Source of the DNA: CALBZH01 sp964538515
GTDB lineage: Bacteria > Desulfobacterota > Syntrophobacteria > Syntrophobacterales > Syntrophobacteraceae
Direction of reading: 5' to 3'
Length of the DNA stretch: 64,000 nt
Assembly (NCBI GenBank): GCA_964538515.1
Contig: CAZIEW010000007.1
Coordinates: 32,101-96,100, forward strand
In this document: one piece after another, positions 8,033 to 17,228 of the stretch
Position numbering within the stretch: position 1 is the stretch's first letter
Layout of the letters: each line of letters opens with the position of its first letter
Made by a program: the position numbers and the translations under genes
Notes under the pieces: model-generated
What the model saw: the letters and a program-made list of their open reading frames with translations, nothing else
The model's database searches: none
What the model was told of the DNA's origin: nothing

Positions 8033-11005
8033 ATGAATCGGCGCACGTTTCTTAAGGTTTTCGGCACGGGAAGCATCGCGGTCGCGGCGGGCTGCACCCC
8101 GGATCCATACGGAGGCTCCCGGCCCGATAAGACGTTGTATTCCCTGGTGACCGCCCCCGAGGACATGGTCAGCGGATCCCCGACCTGGTATGCGACGACC
8201 TGCCGGGAATGCCCCGCCGGATGCGGCGTCCTCGCCAAGAACCGCGAAGGCCGCCTCATCAAACTCGAAGGAAACCCCCTGCACCCCATCAACCGAGGCA
8301 AGCTGTGCATGCGGGGCCAAGCAGCCCTGCACGGCCTCTACAATCCAGATCGGCTCAGGACGCCCCTGCTGCGGGAGGGCACCACCTGGCGGCCCCTCAC
8401 CTTTCCCGAGGCTCAATCGCTATTGAGCGCCAAGTTGACCGCGGCGACCCAAAAGGGTCCGGACCGGGTTCGGATGCTCACCGAGGTGGTCGGAGAAACG
8501 GATTTGCAGTTGCTCACGGAGGTTTTGGCCGGCTGGAACAGTGGTCCGCCTCTGGTTTTTGAGCCCTTTGCCTATGAATCCCTGAAGGCGGCCAATGAAG
8601 CGGCGTTCGGCCTGAGGGGGCTCCCTTCCTACAAGATCGACGAATCAGACGTTCTGGTCTCCTTCGGCGCGGAGTTTCTTGAAACGTGGCTTTCTCCCGT
8701 CGAATACGCCCGTTTGTTCAAAGCGATGCATGCGGTGGGCGAGAATGAGCGGAAGGGTCTGTTTTTTTGCATCGCACCCTACCAGTCCCTGACGGCCGCC
8801 AATGCCGACAGGTGGCTCTCCTGCCACCCCGGAAGCGAAGCCGTCCTGGCGCTGGGACTCATTCGAGAGGCCCTGCGCCTTGGCCGAGGCAGGGGACTGC
8901 CCCGTGCCTTTCTCCAGGAGCTGGACGCCTTTTCCGCCCCCTTCTCTCCGGAGCGGGTGGCCGAGAAGACGGGTGTTTCCGGCCAGGGCTACCAAGCCTT
9001 GATCCAGGCTCTGATGCAGGCTTCACGCCCGTTGGTGCTCGGTTCGGGGATCGGAGCATCGGGGCCGGACGCCCTCCGAACGGACATGGCCGTCAACTGC
9101 CTCAACTGGGTCCTGGACCCGCAGCTTGCACGGATGGACTTCCAGCATCGGCACCGGGTGGAGATTGCGGCGACGCGTGCCGAGGTGCTCCAGCAGTTCG
9201 ATTCGTGGACCGATCGCCCCGCCGACGTGCTGCTCCTCCAAAACGTGAACCCGGTCTATACCATGCCCAACGCGAAAGGGGTGGTCGGCGTGCTGGAGAG
9301 CCGTGCCACTTTTGTGGTCTCCCTCAGCAGCTTCATGGATGAAACCAGCGAGCTCGCGGACCTGGTGCTGCCGATCCGGCTTCCAGCGGAATGCTGGGGA
9401 GAATACGGCGGGAAGAGCGGTCTTTTTTCCACCCTGCAGCCGGCCATGGGGCGCCTCACCGAAGCACCCCATGCAGGGGACGTGCTCCTGGCCGCAGCCC
9501 AGGGAAAGGACCTGGCGGAAGGCGCCGCCAAGGCCTATTTGGTTTCCCACGTTCTTTCCGGCGGCATCGTCCGGGACGACCTGCACTGGGCGCAAACGCT
9601 CCAGCACGGAGGGATATTCGAGGGAGCCCGCACCGCGGCCACTTCCGCCAAGCTGGCGACTCCCCAACCGGATCCGGCTCGGCTGACAGCCCTCAAGACT
9701 GTCCCCGAAGCGGACCGCACGGGGCTCACCGTGATGGCGGCCCCGTCCATTCGCTTTTTCGATGGACGAGGAGCCAACCGGCCATGGCTGTGCGAAATAC
9801 CGGATCCTTTGACGCGGGTGGCATGGGAAACCCCGGTCCTGGTCAACCCTGATACCTTGAAAGCGGAAGGGCTGGTCCAGGGAGATCGCGTTAGGGTTTC
9901 GGTCGGGAAGGGCCAGGTTGAAGCACCCGTTTATGACGCGCCGGGCGTGAAGCCGGGGGTTCTCGTGGTGCAGATCGGTCAGGGACACACGGCTTACGGC
10001 CGATACGCCAAAGGCCAGGGCGTCAACCCGTTCCGAGCGCTGCCCTGTGAGGTCGATCCGGTCAGCGGGGCGCCCGTCCACGTGGCTTCGGGGGCACGGA
10101 TGACGCCGCGGGGGACCTCGACGGCGCTAGCCAAGACCGACGGCGCGCGGATCCCTTACGACCGCAGGATTGCCTTGTCGGTTTCGTTGAAAAACCTCGC
10201 TGACTTGAGGCACCCCCGGCGTGTGGGGCTGACCATGAACGATTTTCCCCTGACCCTGCCCCTTCCCGAAGGCTACGATCCCAAGCGGGATTTCTATCCC
10301 CCGCACGGCCACGACCAGTACCGGTGGTCCATGGTCGTGGACATGGACCGCTGCATCGGGTGCGGGGCCTGTGCCGTGGCCTGTTATGCCGAAAACAACA
10401 TCGGCATCGTGGGCGAGGAGCGCATCCGCGAGGGGCGCGAGATGGCGTGGCTGAGTGTCGAGCGCTACCTCGATCCCGACGACATGACCCGGGTTACGTT
10501 TCTCCCGCTGATGTGTCAGCATTGCGACAACGCCCCGTGCGAAGCGGTCTGTCCGGTGTACGCGCCGCACCACGGCAAGGAGGGCATGAACAACCAGATC
10601 TACAACCGCTGCATCGGGACGCGCTTCTGCTCTCAAAACTGCCCCTACAAGGTCCGCCGTTTCAACTGGTTTGACTGGGAGCACCCGAAGCCCATGGCCC
10701 TGCAGCTCAACCCCAATGTCACGGTTCGATCCAAGGGGGTTATGGAGAAATGCTCCTTCTGCCTCCAGCGCATCAAGGAGGCTCACGGCTGGGCCAAGAA
10801 CGAAAACCGGACCATCCGGGACGGCGAGGCCATTCCGGCGTGCGTCCAAACCTGCCCGACGGGCGCCTTGACCTTCGGCAACCTGATGGACGTTGAGAGT
10901 CGAGCTCGAAAGCTTGTCGACGACCCGAGGGCGTACCAGGTCATGGGCTATTTGAACACGAAACCGGCCGTCATCTACTTGAGGAAGGTGGTCCATGACA
11001 TTTAG
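8033..11005 (+). CDS. actB: alternative complex III subunit ActB (molybdopterin-oxidoreductase-like plus Fe-S fusion)
   Basis: A 990-residue protein. The N-terminus NRRTFLK...AAGC combines a twin-arginine signal with a lipobox-like cysteine, so it acts on the periplasmic face. Residues up to about 720 resemble the large subunit of molybdopterin oxidoreductases, here expected to lack the cofactor. The C-terminal third is a ferredoxin-type domain with four cysteine clusters beginning CIGCGACAVAC, CQHCDNAPC, CIGTRFCSQNC and CSFC. This single-chain fusion is typical of ACIII ActB. Electrons from quinol at ActC/ActF are thought to pass through these clusters to ActA. An earlier GTG (8000) is possible, but ATG 8033 puts the RR signal at the N-terminus. 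Unusually, a four-cysteine set (CRECPAGC...KLCMRG) remains in the first domain. It is the first gene of the operon. Confidence 0.93.
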   Translation: MNRRTFLKVFGTGSIAVAAGCTPDPYGGSRPDKTLYSLVTAPEDMVSGSPTWYATTCRECPAGCGVLAKNREGRLIKLEGNPLHPINRGKLCMRGQAALHGLYNPDRLRTPLLREGTTWRPLTFPEAQSLLSAKLTAATQKGPDRVRMLTEVVGETDLQLLTEVLAGWNSGPPLVFEPFAYESLKAANEAAFGLRGLPSYKIDESDVLVSFGAEFLETWLSPVEYARLFKAMHAVGENERKGLFFCIAPYQSLTAANADRWLSCHPGSEAVLALGLIREALRLGRGRGLPRAFLQELDAFSAPFSPERVAEKTGVSGQGYQALIQALMQASRPLVLGSGIGASGPDALRTDMAVNCLNWVLDPQLARMDFQHRHRVEIAATRAEVLQQFDSWTDRPADVLLLQNVNPVYTMPNAKGVVGVLESRATFVVSLSSFMDETSELADLVLPIRLPAECWGEYGGKSGLFSTLQPAMGRLTEAPHAGDVLLAAAQGKDLAEGAAKAYLVSHVLSGGIVRDDLHWAQTLQHGGIFEGARTAATSAKLATPQPDPARLTALKTVPEADRTGLTVMAAPSIRFFDGRGANRPWLCEIPDPLTRVAWETPVLVNPDTLKAEGLVQGDRVRVSVGKGQVEAPVYDAPGVKPGVLVVQIGQGHTAYGRYAKGQGVNPFRALPCEVDPVSGAPVHVASGARMTPRGTSTALAKTDGARIPYDRRIALSVSLKNLADLRHPRRVGLTMNDFPLTLPLPEGYDPKRDFYPPHGHDQYRWSMVVDMDRCIGCGACAVACYAENNIGIVGEERIREGREMAWLSVERYLDPDDMTRVTFLPLMCQHCDNAPCEAVCPVYAPHHGKEGMNNQIYNRCIGTRFCSQNCPYKVRRFNWFDWEHPKPMALQLNPNVTVRSKGVMEKCSFCLQRIKEAHGWAKNENRTIRDGEAIPACVQTCPTGALTFGNLMDVESRARKLVDDPRAYQVMGYLNTKPAVIYLRKVVHDI

Positions 11006-11146
11006 CCATGAAGCCGGTGAGATGAACCAGGGAGAGCTCCTGTCGTCGCTCCGACGTGCTTTTGGCTGGAACCCAGGGCATTTCAAAGGATACTGCCGGA
11101 TCCCGGCTGGAAGCATGCCGGGATGACGACCGGGGGAGAAGCCATC

Positions 11147-12478
11147 GTGCACGATGAATCAGCCACTCCGTTGACCTTCAGCGAAATCGACGCGACGGTC
11201 CTCGAGACGCTGAAGCCTGCCGGGCGCAGCTACTGGATCGCTGTCGCTCTGCTGTTTCTGGGGATCCTCACCGGAGCTGCGTGCTGGGCCTACCAGATCG
11301 CGGTCGGCATCGGAGTGGGGGGCCAGAACATTCCCGTGGCCTGGGGGATTTATCTGGTCAATTTCGTGTTCTGGGTCGGGATCGCCCACTCGGGCACGTT
11401 GATCTCGGCCATCTTGCACCTCCTGCGAGCCGGCTGGCGCAACCCCATCGCGCGGGCCGCGGAGACCATGACCGTTTTCGCCGTGTGCACCGCCGGCCTG
11501 TTTCCCTTCATCCACCTCGGACGCGTCTGGGTCGTGCTTTACATGCTGCCTATACCCAACCAACGGACCTTGTGGCCGAACTTCCAGTCTCCCCTCATGT
11601 TCGACGTCGTGGCCATCAGCACCTATCTCACGGTCAGCTCCCTCTTCTGGTACACGGGCATGCTGCCGGACCTGGCGCGAGTGCGGGATACAGCCGAGGG
11701 TGCTCGAAAGAAAGTGCTCACGGTGCTTTCGCTGGGCTGGACGGGAGCCCACGAGCAGTGGCGCCACTACGCCCGGATCTACCTTTTCTTCGCCGCTTTG
11801 GCGACGCCCCTGGTGGTTTCGGTGCACAGCGTGGTTTCCTGGGACTTCGCCCTGGGAATCGTTCCAGGCTGGCACACGACCATTTTCGCCCCCTACTTCG
11901 TGGCCGGCGCGATCCATTCGGGGCTGGCCATGGTGCTCACCCTCATGATCCCGCTCCGCAGGATCATGAGGTACGAGCGCATCATTACCCTGCACATTCT
12001 GGAGAGCGTGGCCAAGACGATCATCTTCACGGGGCTGATCGTCGGGTTTGCCTACGGGACGGAGCTGTTCATCGCCTGGTACAGCCGTAACGCCGTGGAG
12101 ATCGAAACCTTCCGCTGGCGCCTCACGGGGGACTACGCGTACGGATTCTGGATCATGGTCACCTGCAATGTCCTCACGCCGCTGCTCTTCGCCTTCAGGA
12201 GGATCCGCACCTCCCTCAACTGGCTTTTCGGCATCTCCATCGTGATCAACATCGGCATGTGGTACGAGCGATTCGTGATTATCATCGGCGGGGTTGCCCA
12301 CGATTTTCTGCCCAACGCCTGGGGTCTCTACGGGCCAACCTGGGTCGAGCTCGGAATCATGGTGGGAAGCTTCTGCCTTTTCTTCTTTCTGTTCGTGCTC
12401 TTTTGCAAGCACTTGCCCTCGGTTTCCATGACGGAAATGAAGGAGACGCTGGCTCAGGGGGAGGGCCATGGCCACTGA
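11147..12478 (+). CDS. actC: alternative complex III quinone-binding membrane subunit ActC (NrfD-like)
   Basis: A 443-residue, very hydrophobic protein with about ten membrane segments, of the NrfD/PsrC family. GAHEQWRHYARIYL, VSVHSVVSWDFA and GMWYERFVIII match ACIII ActC features. It forms one of the two NrfD-type membrane subunits that bind menaquinol. The start is taken as GTG 11147 because GGGGAGAA lies a suitable distance upstream; ATG 11123 is the alternative and adds eight residues. It follows actB after a 141-base gap with no other gene and overlaps actD by 11 bases, implying translational coupling. Confidence 0.92.
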   Translation: MHDESATPLTFSEIDATVLETLKPAGRSYWIAVALLFLGILTGAACWAYQIAVGIGVGGQNIPVAWGIYLVNFVFWVGIAHSGTLISAILHLLRAGWRNPIARAAETMTVFAVCTAGLFPFIHLGRVWVVLYMLPIPNQRTLWPNFQSPLMFDVVAISTYLTVSSLFWYTGMLPDLARVRDTAEGARKKVLTVLSLGWTGAHEQWRHYARIYLFFAALATPLVVSVHSVVSWDFALGIVPGWHTTIFAPYFVAGAIHSGLAMVLTLMIPLRRIMRYERIITLHILESVAKTIIFTGLIVGFAYGTELFIAWYSRNAVEIETFRWRLTGDYAYGFWIMVTCNVLTPLLFAFRRIRTSLNWLFGISIVINIGMWYERFVIIIGGVAHDFLPNAWGLYGPTWVELGIMVGSFCLFFFLFVLFCKHLPSVSMTEMKETLAQGEGHGH

Positions 12479-12989
12479 GACCCATGTGATGGGGCTTTTT
12501 AGGGAAGAACGACATGCCGTGGAAGCCGTCGCGGCTTTGAGACGGCCCGGCTCACCCTGGCCGGTGGTCCGGGTGCACAGTCCGATCCCGAGCAGCGCCC
12601 TGGCCGAAGCGATGCAAGTCAAGAAGAGCCAGGTCGGCTGGTTCACTCTGGCGGGCGGAATCATCGGGTTTTTCAGCGGCTTCGGACTGGCCATTTTCAC
12701 GGCAGCCCGCTGGGGGCTGATCGTCGGAGGAAAGCCCGTCGTGGCCCTGGTGCCCTTTGTCATTGTGGGGTTTGAGTTCACCATCCTGTTTGCCATCGTT
12801 GGCAACCTGATCGGTTTCCTGCACCAGTCTCGCCTTCCGCGGCTGGCGAACCTGGAACAATACGACGAGCGCTGTTCGGGCGAGCATTACGGGGTGCTGG
12901 CTTCGTGCGCGATCGCCGATCAGGAGCGTCTAGCCGCCTTCTTCGAGGAAAAGGGCGGCGAGGTCCGAAGCTTCGAGGGGCTGCCGTGA
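12468..12989 (+). CDS. actD: alternative complex III subunit ActD (DUF3341)
   Basis: A 173-residue protein with a short cytoplasmic N-terminal domain (LFREERHAVEAVAALR), two central membrane segments (about 60-85 and 95-120) and a C-terminal alpha/beta tail. This is the DUF3341 arrangement of ActD, a non-catalytic scaffold subunit of ACIII. ATG 12468 follows GGGGGAGGG and overlaps the end of actC. Length is normal for the family. Confidence 0.9.
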   Translation: MATETHVMGLFREERHAVEAVAALRRPGSPWPVVRVHSPIPSSALAEAMQVKKSQVGWFTLAGGIIGFFSGFGLAIFTAARWGLIVGGKPVVALVPFVIVGFEFTILFAIVGNLIGFLHQSRLPRLANLEQYDERCSGEHYGVLASCAIADQERLAAFFEEKGGEVRSFEGLP

Positions 12990-13014
12990 TGCCAACGACA
13001 GAGATGTTCCGACG

Positions 13015-14217
13015 ATGAGTGTGATGGAGAGGAAAAAGTCTCGAGGCACCTTGTATGCGGCGCTGACAGTGGTCGGACTCGCCATGTTCCTTTACGGAGC
13101 CGCGGGGGAGAGCGCCGGACGAGCGTGGCTTGCCTACCTGATCAACTTCTTGTTCTGGTCGGCCGTCGCCCAGGGAGGGTTGCTCTTTGCCGTCGTCATG
13201 ACCACGGTTCGAGCGCGCTGGAGCAGTCCATTGGAAGGAGTCTCCCAGGCGTTTGCGGCCTTCTTTCCCATTTCCTTCGTGCTGTTTCTCCTGCTTTTCC
13301 TCGGCAGCACCCATGTCTTCCCGTGGCTCCACGACCACCATTTGCACGGCAAGGAAGCGTGGCTCAACGTCCCGTTTCTGTTCGCACGAGACACCCTTGG
13401 CCTGCTCATTCTCTACCTCCTGGGCATGGCGTACGTATATAACGCCTTGCTTTTGAAGCTGGAGCCGAACAGGGCAGGAGGATTCCTGCGATCAGCCTTC
13501 TGCCGGCTGCGCGGCGAGCGGAAGCTTGACCGGGATCGGGTCACGGGCCGCATGCGAGCGCTCGGTATCGGCTACATCGCGGCCTTCGCCGTGGTCCTCT
13601 CCCTCGTCGGCATGGACCTGGTCATGGCCGCCGACCCGCACTGGGTGTCGACCCTCTTTGGTCCGTACACGTTTGTGAAAGCCTTCTACATCGGGCTGGG
13701 AGGGCTCATCATCCTGGCCGCGGTGCTGCACATCCGTCCCGATAACGGCTTCACGTTGACGGAGTCGCAACTGCATGACGTCGGGAAGCTTTTCTTCGCC
13801 TTCTGCTTGGTGTGGGCGGATTTCTTCTATGTGCAGCTGGTCGTCATCTGGTATGGGAACATCCCTGAGGAAACCGCGTATGTCATCGAGCGCACCATGA
13901 TGGTCCCGTGGAGGAGCCTTGCCTGGATCATCCTGATCGTGTGCTTTCTCGTTCCCTTTTTCGTTCTCCTGAACAGACGGGTCAAGACCATGCCGCGCGC
14001 GATGATCGGGCTTTGCTCGTTGGTGCTGGCGGGGATCTGGCTTGAGCACTTGCTCCTTCTCGGCTCTCCCCTGACCCATTCGGACCGTGCGCTTCCGCTT
14101 GGGGGGAGCGATGTCTTGATCAGCCTGGGATTTTTGGGCCTGATGCTGATGGCGCTCTCCTTCTTCCTGAAGGAATTCCCGGAGCTGACTCGAGTCGAAA
14201 GGAGGGAGACCGCCTGA
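13015..14217 (+). CDS. actF: alternative complex III membrane subunit ActF (second NrfD-like subunit)
   Basis: A 400-residue integral membrane protein with about ten membrane helices and conserved features of the second ACIII quinone-binding subunit (WLAYLINFLFWSAVAQGG, LVGMDLVMAADPHWVSTLFG, VQLVVIWYGNIPEET). It is homologous to ActC at the fold level and probably completes the proton-translocating membrane core. Its TGA overlaps the actA start (TGATG). Here actF precedes actA, and actE lies at the far end of the operon. Confidence 0.9.
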   Translation: MSVMERKKSRGTLYAALTVVGLAMFLYGAAGESAGRAWLAYLINFLFWSAVAQGGLLFAVVMTTVRARWSSPLEGVSQAFAAFFPISFVLFLLLFLGSTHVFPWLHDHHLHGKEAWLNVPFLFARDTLGLLILYLLGMAYVYNALLLKLEPNRAGGFLRSAFCRLRGERKLDRDRVTGRMRALGIGYIAAFAVVLSLVGMDLVMAADPHWVSTLFGPYTFVKAFYIGLGGLIILAAVLHIRPDNGFTLTESQLHDVGKLFFAFCLVWADFFYVQLVVIWYGNIPEETAYVIERTMMVPWRSLAWIILIVCFLVPFFVLLNRRVKTMPRAMIGLCSLVLAGIWLEHLLLLGSPLTHSDRALPLGGSDVLISLGFLGLMLMALSFFLKEFPELTRVERRETA

Positions 14218-14810
14218 TGGACGTTCTCGCCACCCTCCTCACTTTGACTGTCCTGACCGTGAGTAGTCTGATCTTGGTGCGGCGGTACTGGACCTTTCTG
14301 CGAGGGAACGTCGCACCGATCGGTCTCAGTCTCCTGTGCGCGGCAGCGGTTGCCGCCTTTCTCCACTTCTTCTACCGGACCCCGGGGACGGAAATCGGGG
14401 AGGCGCAGCCCATCCCGTTCAGCCACCGGGTCCATGCAGGCGTCAAGAACATTCAGTGCGAGTTCTGCCACCCGTACGTCGGTGAATCCCTCGATCCAGG
14501 GTTGCCCCCTGTGGAGAAATGTCTGTACTGCCACAACTACATCATCGCCAACCATCCAGAGATTCGTAAAGAGCACCACTACTTCGACACCCGGACACCA
14601 ACCCCCTGGAAGAAGGCCAATTACCTGGCCGAGCACGTGGTCTTCAACCATCAGCGCCATATCAAGAAGGAGCTGGCCTGCAAGGAATGCCACGGGCAAG
14701 TGGAGACGATGGACCGCATCCACGGCAAGTTTTTTTACATGCACTTTTGCATCGAATGCCATCGAGAGCGCAAAGCCAACATCGATTGCTGGCTCTCCTG
14801 CCACAATTGA
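14217..14810 (+). CDS. actA: alternative complex III multihaem cytochrome c subunit ActA
   Basis: A 197-residue membrane-anchored cytochrome. Two N-terminal hydrophobic segments (about 5-22 and 35-52) precede a periplasmic domain with four CXXCH haem sites (CEFCH, CLYCH, CKECH, CIECH). A fifth site at the extreme C-terminus reads CWLSCH, a CX3CH spacing, where a pentahaem ActA would be expected to have CXXCH. Distal histidines (HRVHAG, HHYFD, NHQRH) are present. It should relay electrons from the ActB clusters to ActE or directly to the oxidase. ATG overlaps the actF stop. Gene order and size support ActA; whether the fifth haem is attached is not shown by sequence. Confidence 0.88.
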   Translation: MDVLATLLTLTVLTVSSLILVRRYWTFLRGNVAPIGLSLLCAAAVAAFLHFFYRTPGTEIGEAQPIPFSHRVHAGVKNIQCEFCHPYVGESLDPGLPPVEKCLYCHNYIIANHPEIRKEHHYFDTRTPTPWKKANYLAEHVVFNHQRHIKKELACKECHGQVETMDRIHGKFFYMHFCIECHRERKANIDCWLSCHN

Positions 14811-14829
14811 CCGACAAGGGAAAGGATCC

Positions 14830-16203
14830 ATGGCACCCAACAGGGTCGAAGCAGAGGACAGATATCTCACTGCGAAGGCATTTTGCATCACTTCGGCGGC
14901 TTGGTTCGCGGTGGCGACGTCCGTGGGGGTGCTCGCGGCGGGGTATCTCATCGCCCCCGACTTCATGGCCAACATCGGGTTTCTGCAGTTCGGGCGGATC
15001 CGGCCCATTCACGTGAATTTGGTCCTGTTCGGATTCGTAACCCCCGGGCTCCTGGCCGCGGCACACTATTACATCCCGAAAATGCTGCGAACGCCACTTT
15101 ACAGCGAGAAACTGGGGTTGCTCACGGTGCTGGTTTGGAATGCCGCCGTGCTTTCGGGGGCGGCCACCCTATCGGCCGGATTCACCCAGGCCAGGGAATA
15201 TGCCGAGCTGATCTGGCCCGTCGATGTCCTGGTCGTTATGGCCTTCGCCCTGTTGTTTTGGAACCTGATCCTGACCGTTCGCCGGCGCAGGGAGCCCATC
15301 CTGTACGTTTCCATCTGGTATGCCTGCGCGGCCGTGGTCATGACGGGCACGACGTACTGCATCGGCAACGTCATCTGGAAGCCGGACACGGGAGCCCTGG
15401 TGGGGATTCCCGATGCGATCATCCTGTGGTTTTACGGACACAACATTTTCGGGCTCCTGCTCACCCCCCTCTCCCTGGGAGTGGCCTACTACGTCATCCC
15501 GAGGGTGACCCGCAGCCCGCTCTACAGCCACACGTTAAGCCTGCTCGGCTTCTGGAGCCTCCTGGTGGTCTACACCCACATCGGCACGCATCACCTGTTA
15601 CAGGTTCCGGTACCCACCTGGCTGAAGGTGATCGCCATCGTGGACAGCATAGCCATGGTGATCCCCGTCATGGTGTTCCTCATCAACATCTGGTACACGG
15701 CCAAGGACAAACTAGGCGAGATTCACGCCGACATCGCGGGCAAATTCGTGCTCACCGGCACCATCATGTACTTTTTCGTGAGCATCCAAGGCTCCATGAT
15801 GGCCCTGCCCCAGGTACAGCGCGTCACCCATTTCAACAACTGGGTGGTGGGACACGCTCACATCGGGGTGCTGGGCTTTGCCGGCATGATCGCCCTCGGC
15901 GGCCTTTACTACATCCTGCCGCGAATTTCGGGGCGGCCCCTCCACAGCCGCTTTCTGGCCGACCTGCAGTACTGGCTGGTGCTGATCGGAGTGAGCGGGT
16001 TCACGATCGTGCTGACCATCGTCGGTCTGATCCAGGGCAATGCCTGGCTCAACGGCGAAACAGTTTACCGCGTGCTGCCCGAGATCCATATGTACTATGT
16101 TCTTCGGGCCGCCATCGGGCTGATGATCGCCATCGGGGCCTACATCGGGCTTTACAACATCATCCGGACCCTGTTCTCCAAACCCGGAGATGAGGCACCA
16201 TGA
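14830..16203 (+). CDS. ccoN: cbb3-type cytochrome c oxidase catalytic subunit I
   Basis: A 457-residue protein with about twelve membrane helices. Expected histidine-bearing segments are present: RPIHVNLVLFGF (low-spin haem ligand), WFYGHNIFGLL and YTHIGTHHLLQVP (CuB and active-site region), and NWVVGHAHIGVLGF near the C-terminus. These identify CcoN, the oxygen-reducing subunit of the high-affinity cbb3 oxidases. ATG 14830 has an AAAGGA site and lies 19 bases after actA. It overlaps ccoO by four bases (ATGA). Placement inside the act operon indicates that ACIII feeds this oxidase directly. Confidence 0.93.
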   Translation: MAPNRVEAEDRYLTAKAFCITSAAWFAVATSVGVLAAGYLIAPDFMANIGFLQFGRIRPIHVNLVLFGFVTPGLLAAAHYYIPKMLRTPLYSEKLGLLTVLVWNAAVLSGAATLSAGFTQAREYAELIWPVDVLVVMAFALLFWNLILTVRRRREPILYVSIWYACAAVVMTGTTYCIGNVIWKPDTGALVGIPDAIILWFYGHNIFGLLLTPLSLGVAYYVIPRVTRSPLYSHTLSLLGFWSLLVVYTHIGTHHLLQVPVPTWLKVIAIVDSIAMVIPVMVFLINIWYTAKDKLGEIHADIAGKFVLTGTIMYFFVSIQGSMMALPQVQRVTHFNNWVVGHAHIGVLGFAGMIALGGLYYILPRISGRPLHSRFLADLQYWLVLIGVSGFTIVLTIVGLIQGNAWLNGETVYRVLPEIHMYYVLRAAIGLMIAIGAYIGLYNIIRTLFSKPGDEAP

Positions 16204-17138
16204 CTCAGAAGATGACACCCTCCACAATTGTTCTGGGGTCGCTCGCGATCCTGCTGACCATCACCTTCATGGTCGTCTTCTGGCCGTGGGCCACGGTGGA
16301 CAAATCCCCTTCGGAGATCTTTCGATCTCGCACCGATCGGGAAATGGCCGGGCGTCACATTTACATGCAAAACGGGTGTGTTTACTGCCACAGCCAGTCG
16401 ATCCGGACGATCGACTGGGGCCAGGGCGCCGAGCGCATCGCCCAGGCCGGCGATTACGCGGCGGACGAGCCCATCCTCCTGGGATCGGCCCGGACGGGAG
16501 TGGACCTTTCTCAGGAGGGCGGTGAGCACCCCGACGACTGGCACATCGCCCATTTCACCAACCCACGCTTCACCCGGCCCAACTCCATCATGCCGCCTTT
16601 CCAGTGGCTGGGCATGGAGAAGATCCAGCTCCTCACGGATTACGTGCAGAGCCTGGGGCTGAAGAACGCCGACCACCGCATGGAGCGGCAGCGCACCTGG
16701 AAGAAGCAAGTGACCGAGGCCTACGAGGCGGGCCCCGAGCACAACGTTCAATGGCTGGCCGACCATGTGCCCGAAGGGTGGCGCATCGTTCCCAACCCTT
16801 ATCCGACCACCGAGGCGGACCTGGCCCGCGGTCACAAAATCTACCAGGATGAATGCCTCGGCTGTCACGGCCCGATCGGTGACGGAATGGGACCCGCTCA
16901 GCAATGGATCTATCCGCCACCGCTCAACTTCACGATCCTCAAGGACCGCGGCATCAGCGGAGGAATCCTTTACTACCAGATCATGAACGGCATTACGGGA
17001 ACGGCAATGCCTTATTTCAAACGGGAGCTCGAATCGGAGAAGATTTGGGCGGTTGGCAACTATGTGGCGGTCAATTTCATCAACCAGTCGGACGCCAACA
17101 CGGAGCCGCGCGGGATCGACGCATCCTACGAGCCCTGA
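16200..17138 (+). CDS. ccoO: cbb3-type oxidase dihaem cytochrome c subunit (CcoO with extra CcoP-like domain)
   Basis: A 312-residue protein, longer than usual CcoO. An N-terminal membrane anchor (about 12-35) is followed by a CcoO domain with CVYCHSQ (haem 1), GSARTGVDLS, and the NPR...SIMPPFQWL signature. After a linker (about 160-200) a second cytochrome c domain has CLGCHGPIGDGMGP (haem 2) and a candidate Met ligand (GTAMPYF). The second domain resembles a single CcoP haem domain, so one chain may replace separate CcoO and CcoP; no separate CcoP is encoded in the operon. The ATG overlaps the ccoN stop. Confidence 0.88.
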   Translation: MTQKMTPSTIVLGSLAILLTITFMVVFWPWATVDKSPSEIFRSRTDREMAGRHIYMQNGCVYCHSQSIRTIDWGQGAERIAQAGDYAADEPILLGSARTGVDLSQEGGEHPDDWHIAHFTNPRFTRPNSIMPPFQWLGMEKIQLLTDYVQSLGLKNADHRMERQRTWKKQVTEAYEAGPEHNVQWLADHVPEGWRIVPNPYPTTEADLARGHKIYQDECLGCHGPIGDGMGPAQQWIYPPPLNFTILKDRGISGGILYYQIMNGITGTAMPYFKRELESEKIWAVGNYVAVNFINQSDANTEPRGIDASYEP

Positions 17139-17228
17139 CACTCGGCCCACCCGATTGATATCGCCGAGGGAGGCCGCCCGGGAGCTCAAATCGAAGTCCG
17201 GGGGGTAGGATGAAGGAGGGAGCTCAAA

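Noticed and set aside
7816..8055. 79-codon plus-strand frame before actB
   Set aside because: Overlaps the likely promoter and the actB start; the translation looks random.
8033..11005. Formate dehydrogenase or other molybdopterin oxidoreductase
   Set aside because: The fused C-terminal Fe-S domain and the adjacent DUF3341, ActF and ActA genes mark it as ActB of alternative complex III.
11159..12805. Minus-strand frame of 548 codons opposite actC/actD
   Set aside because: Antisense to membrane helices, giving a polar repetitive translation; no family.
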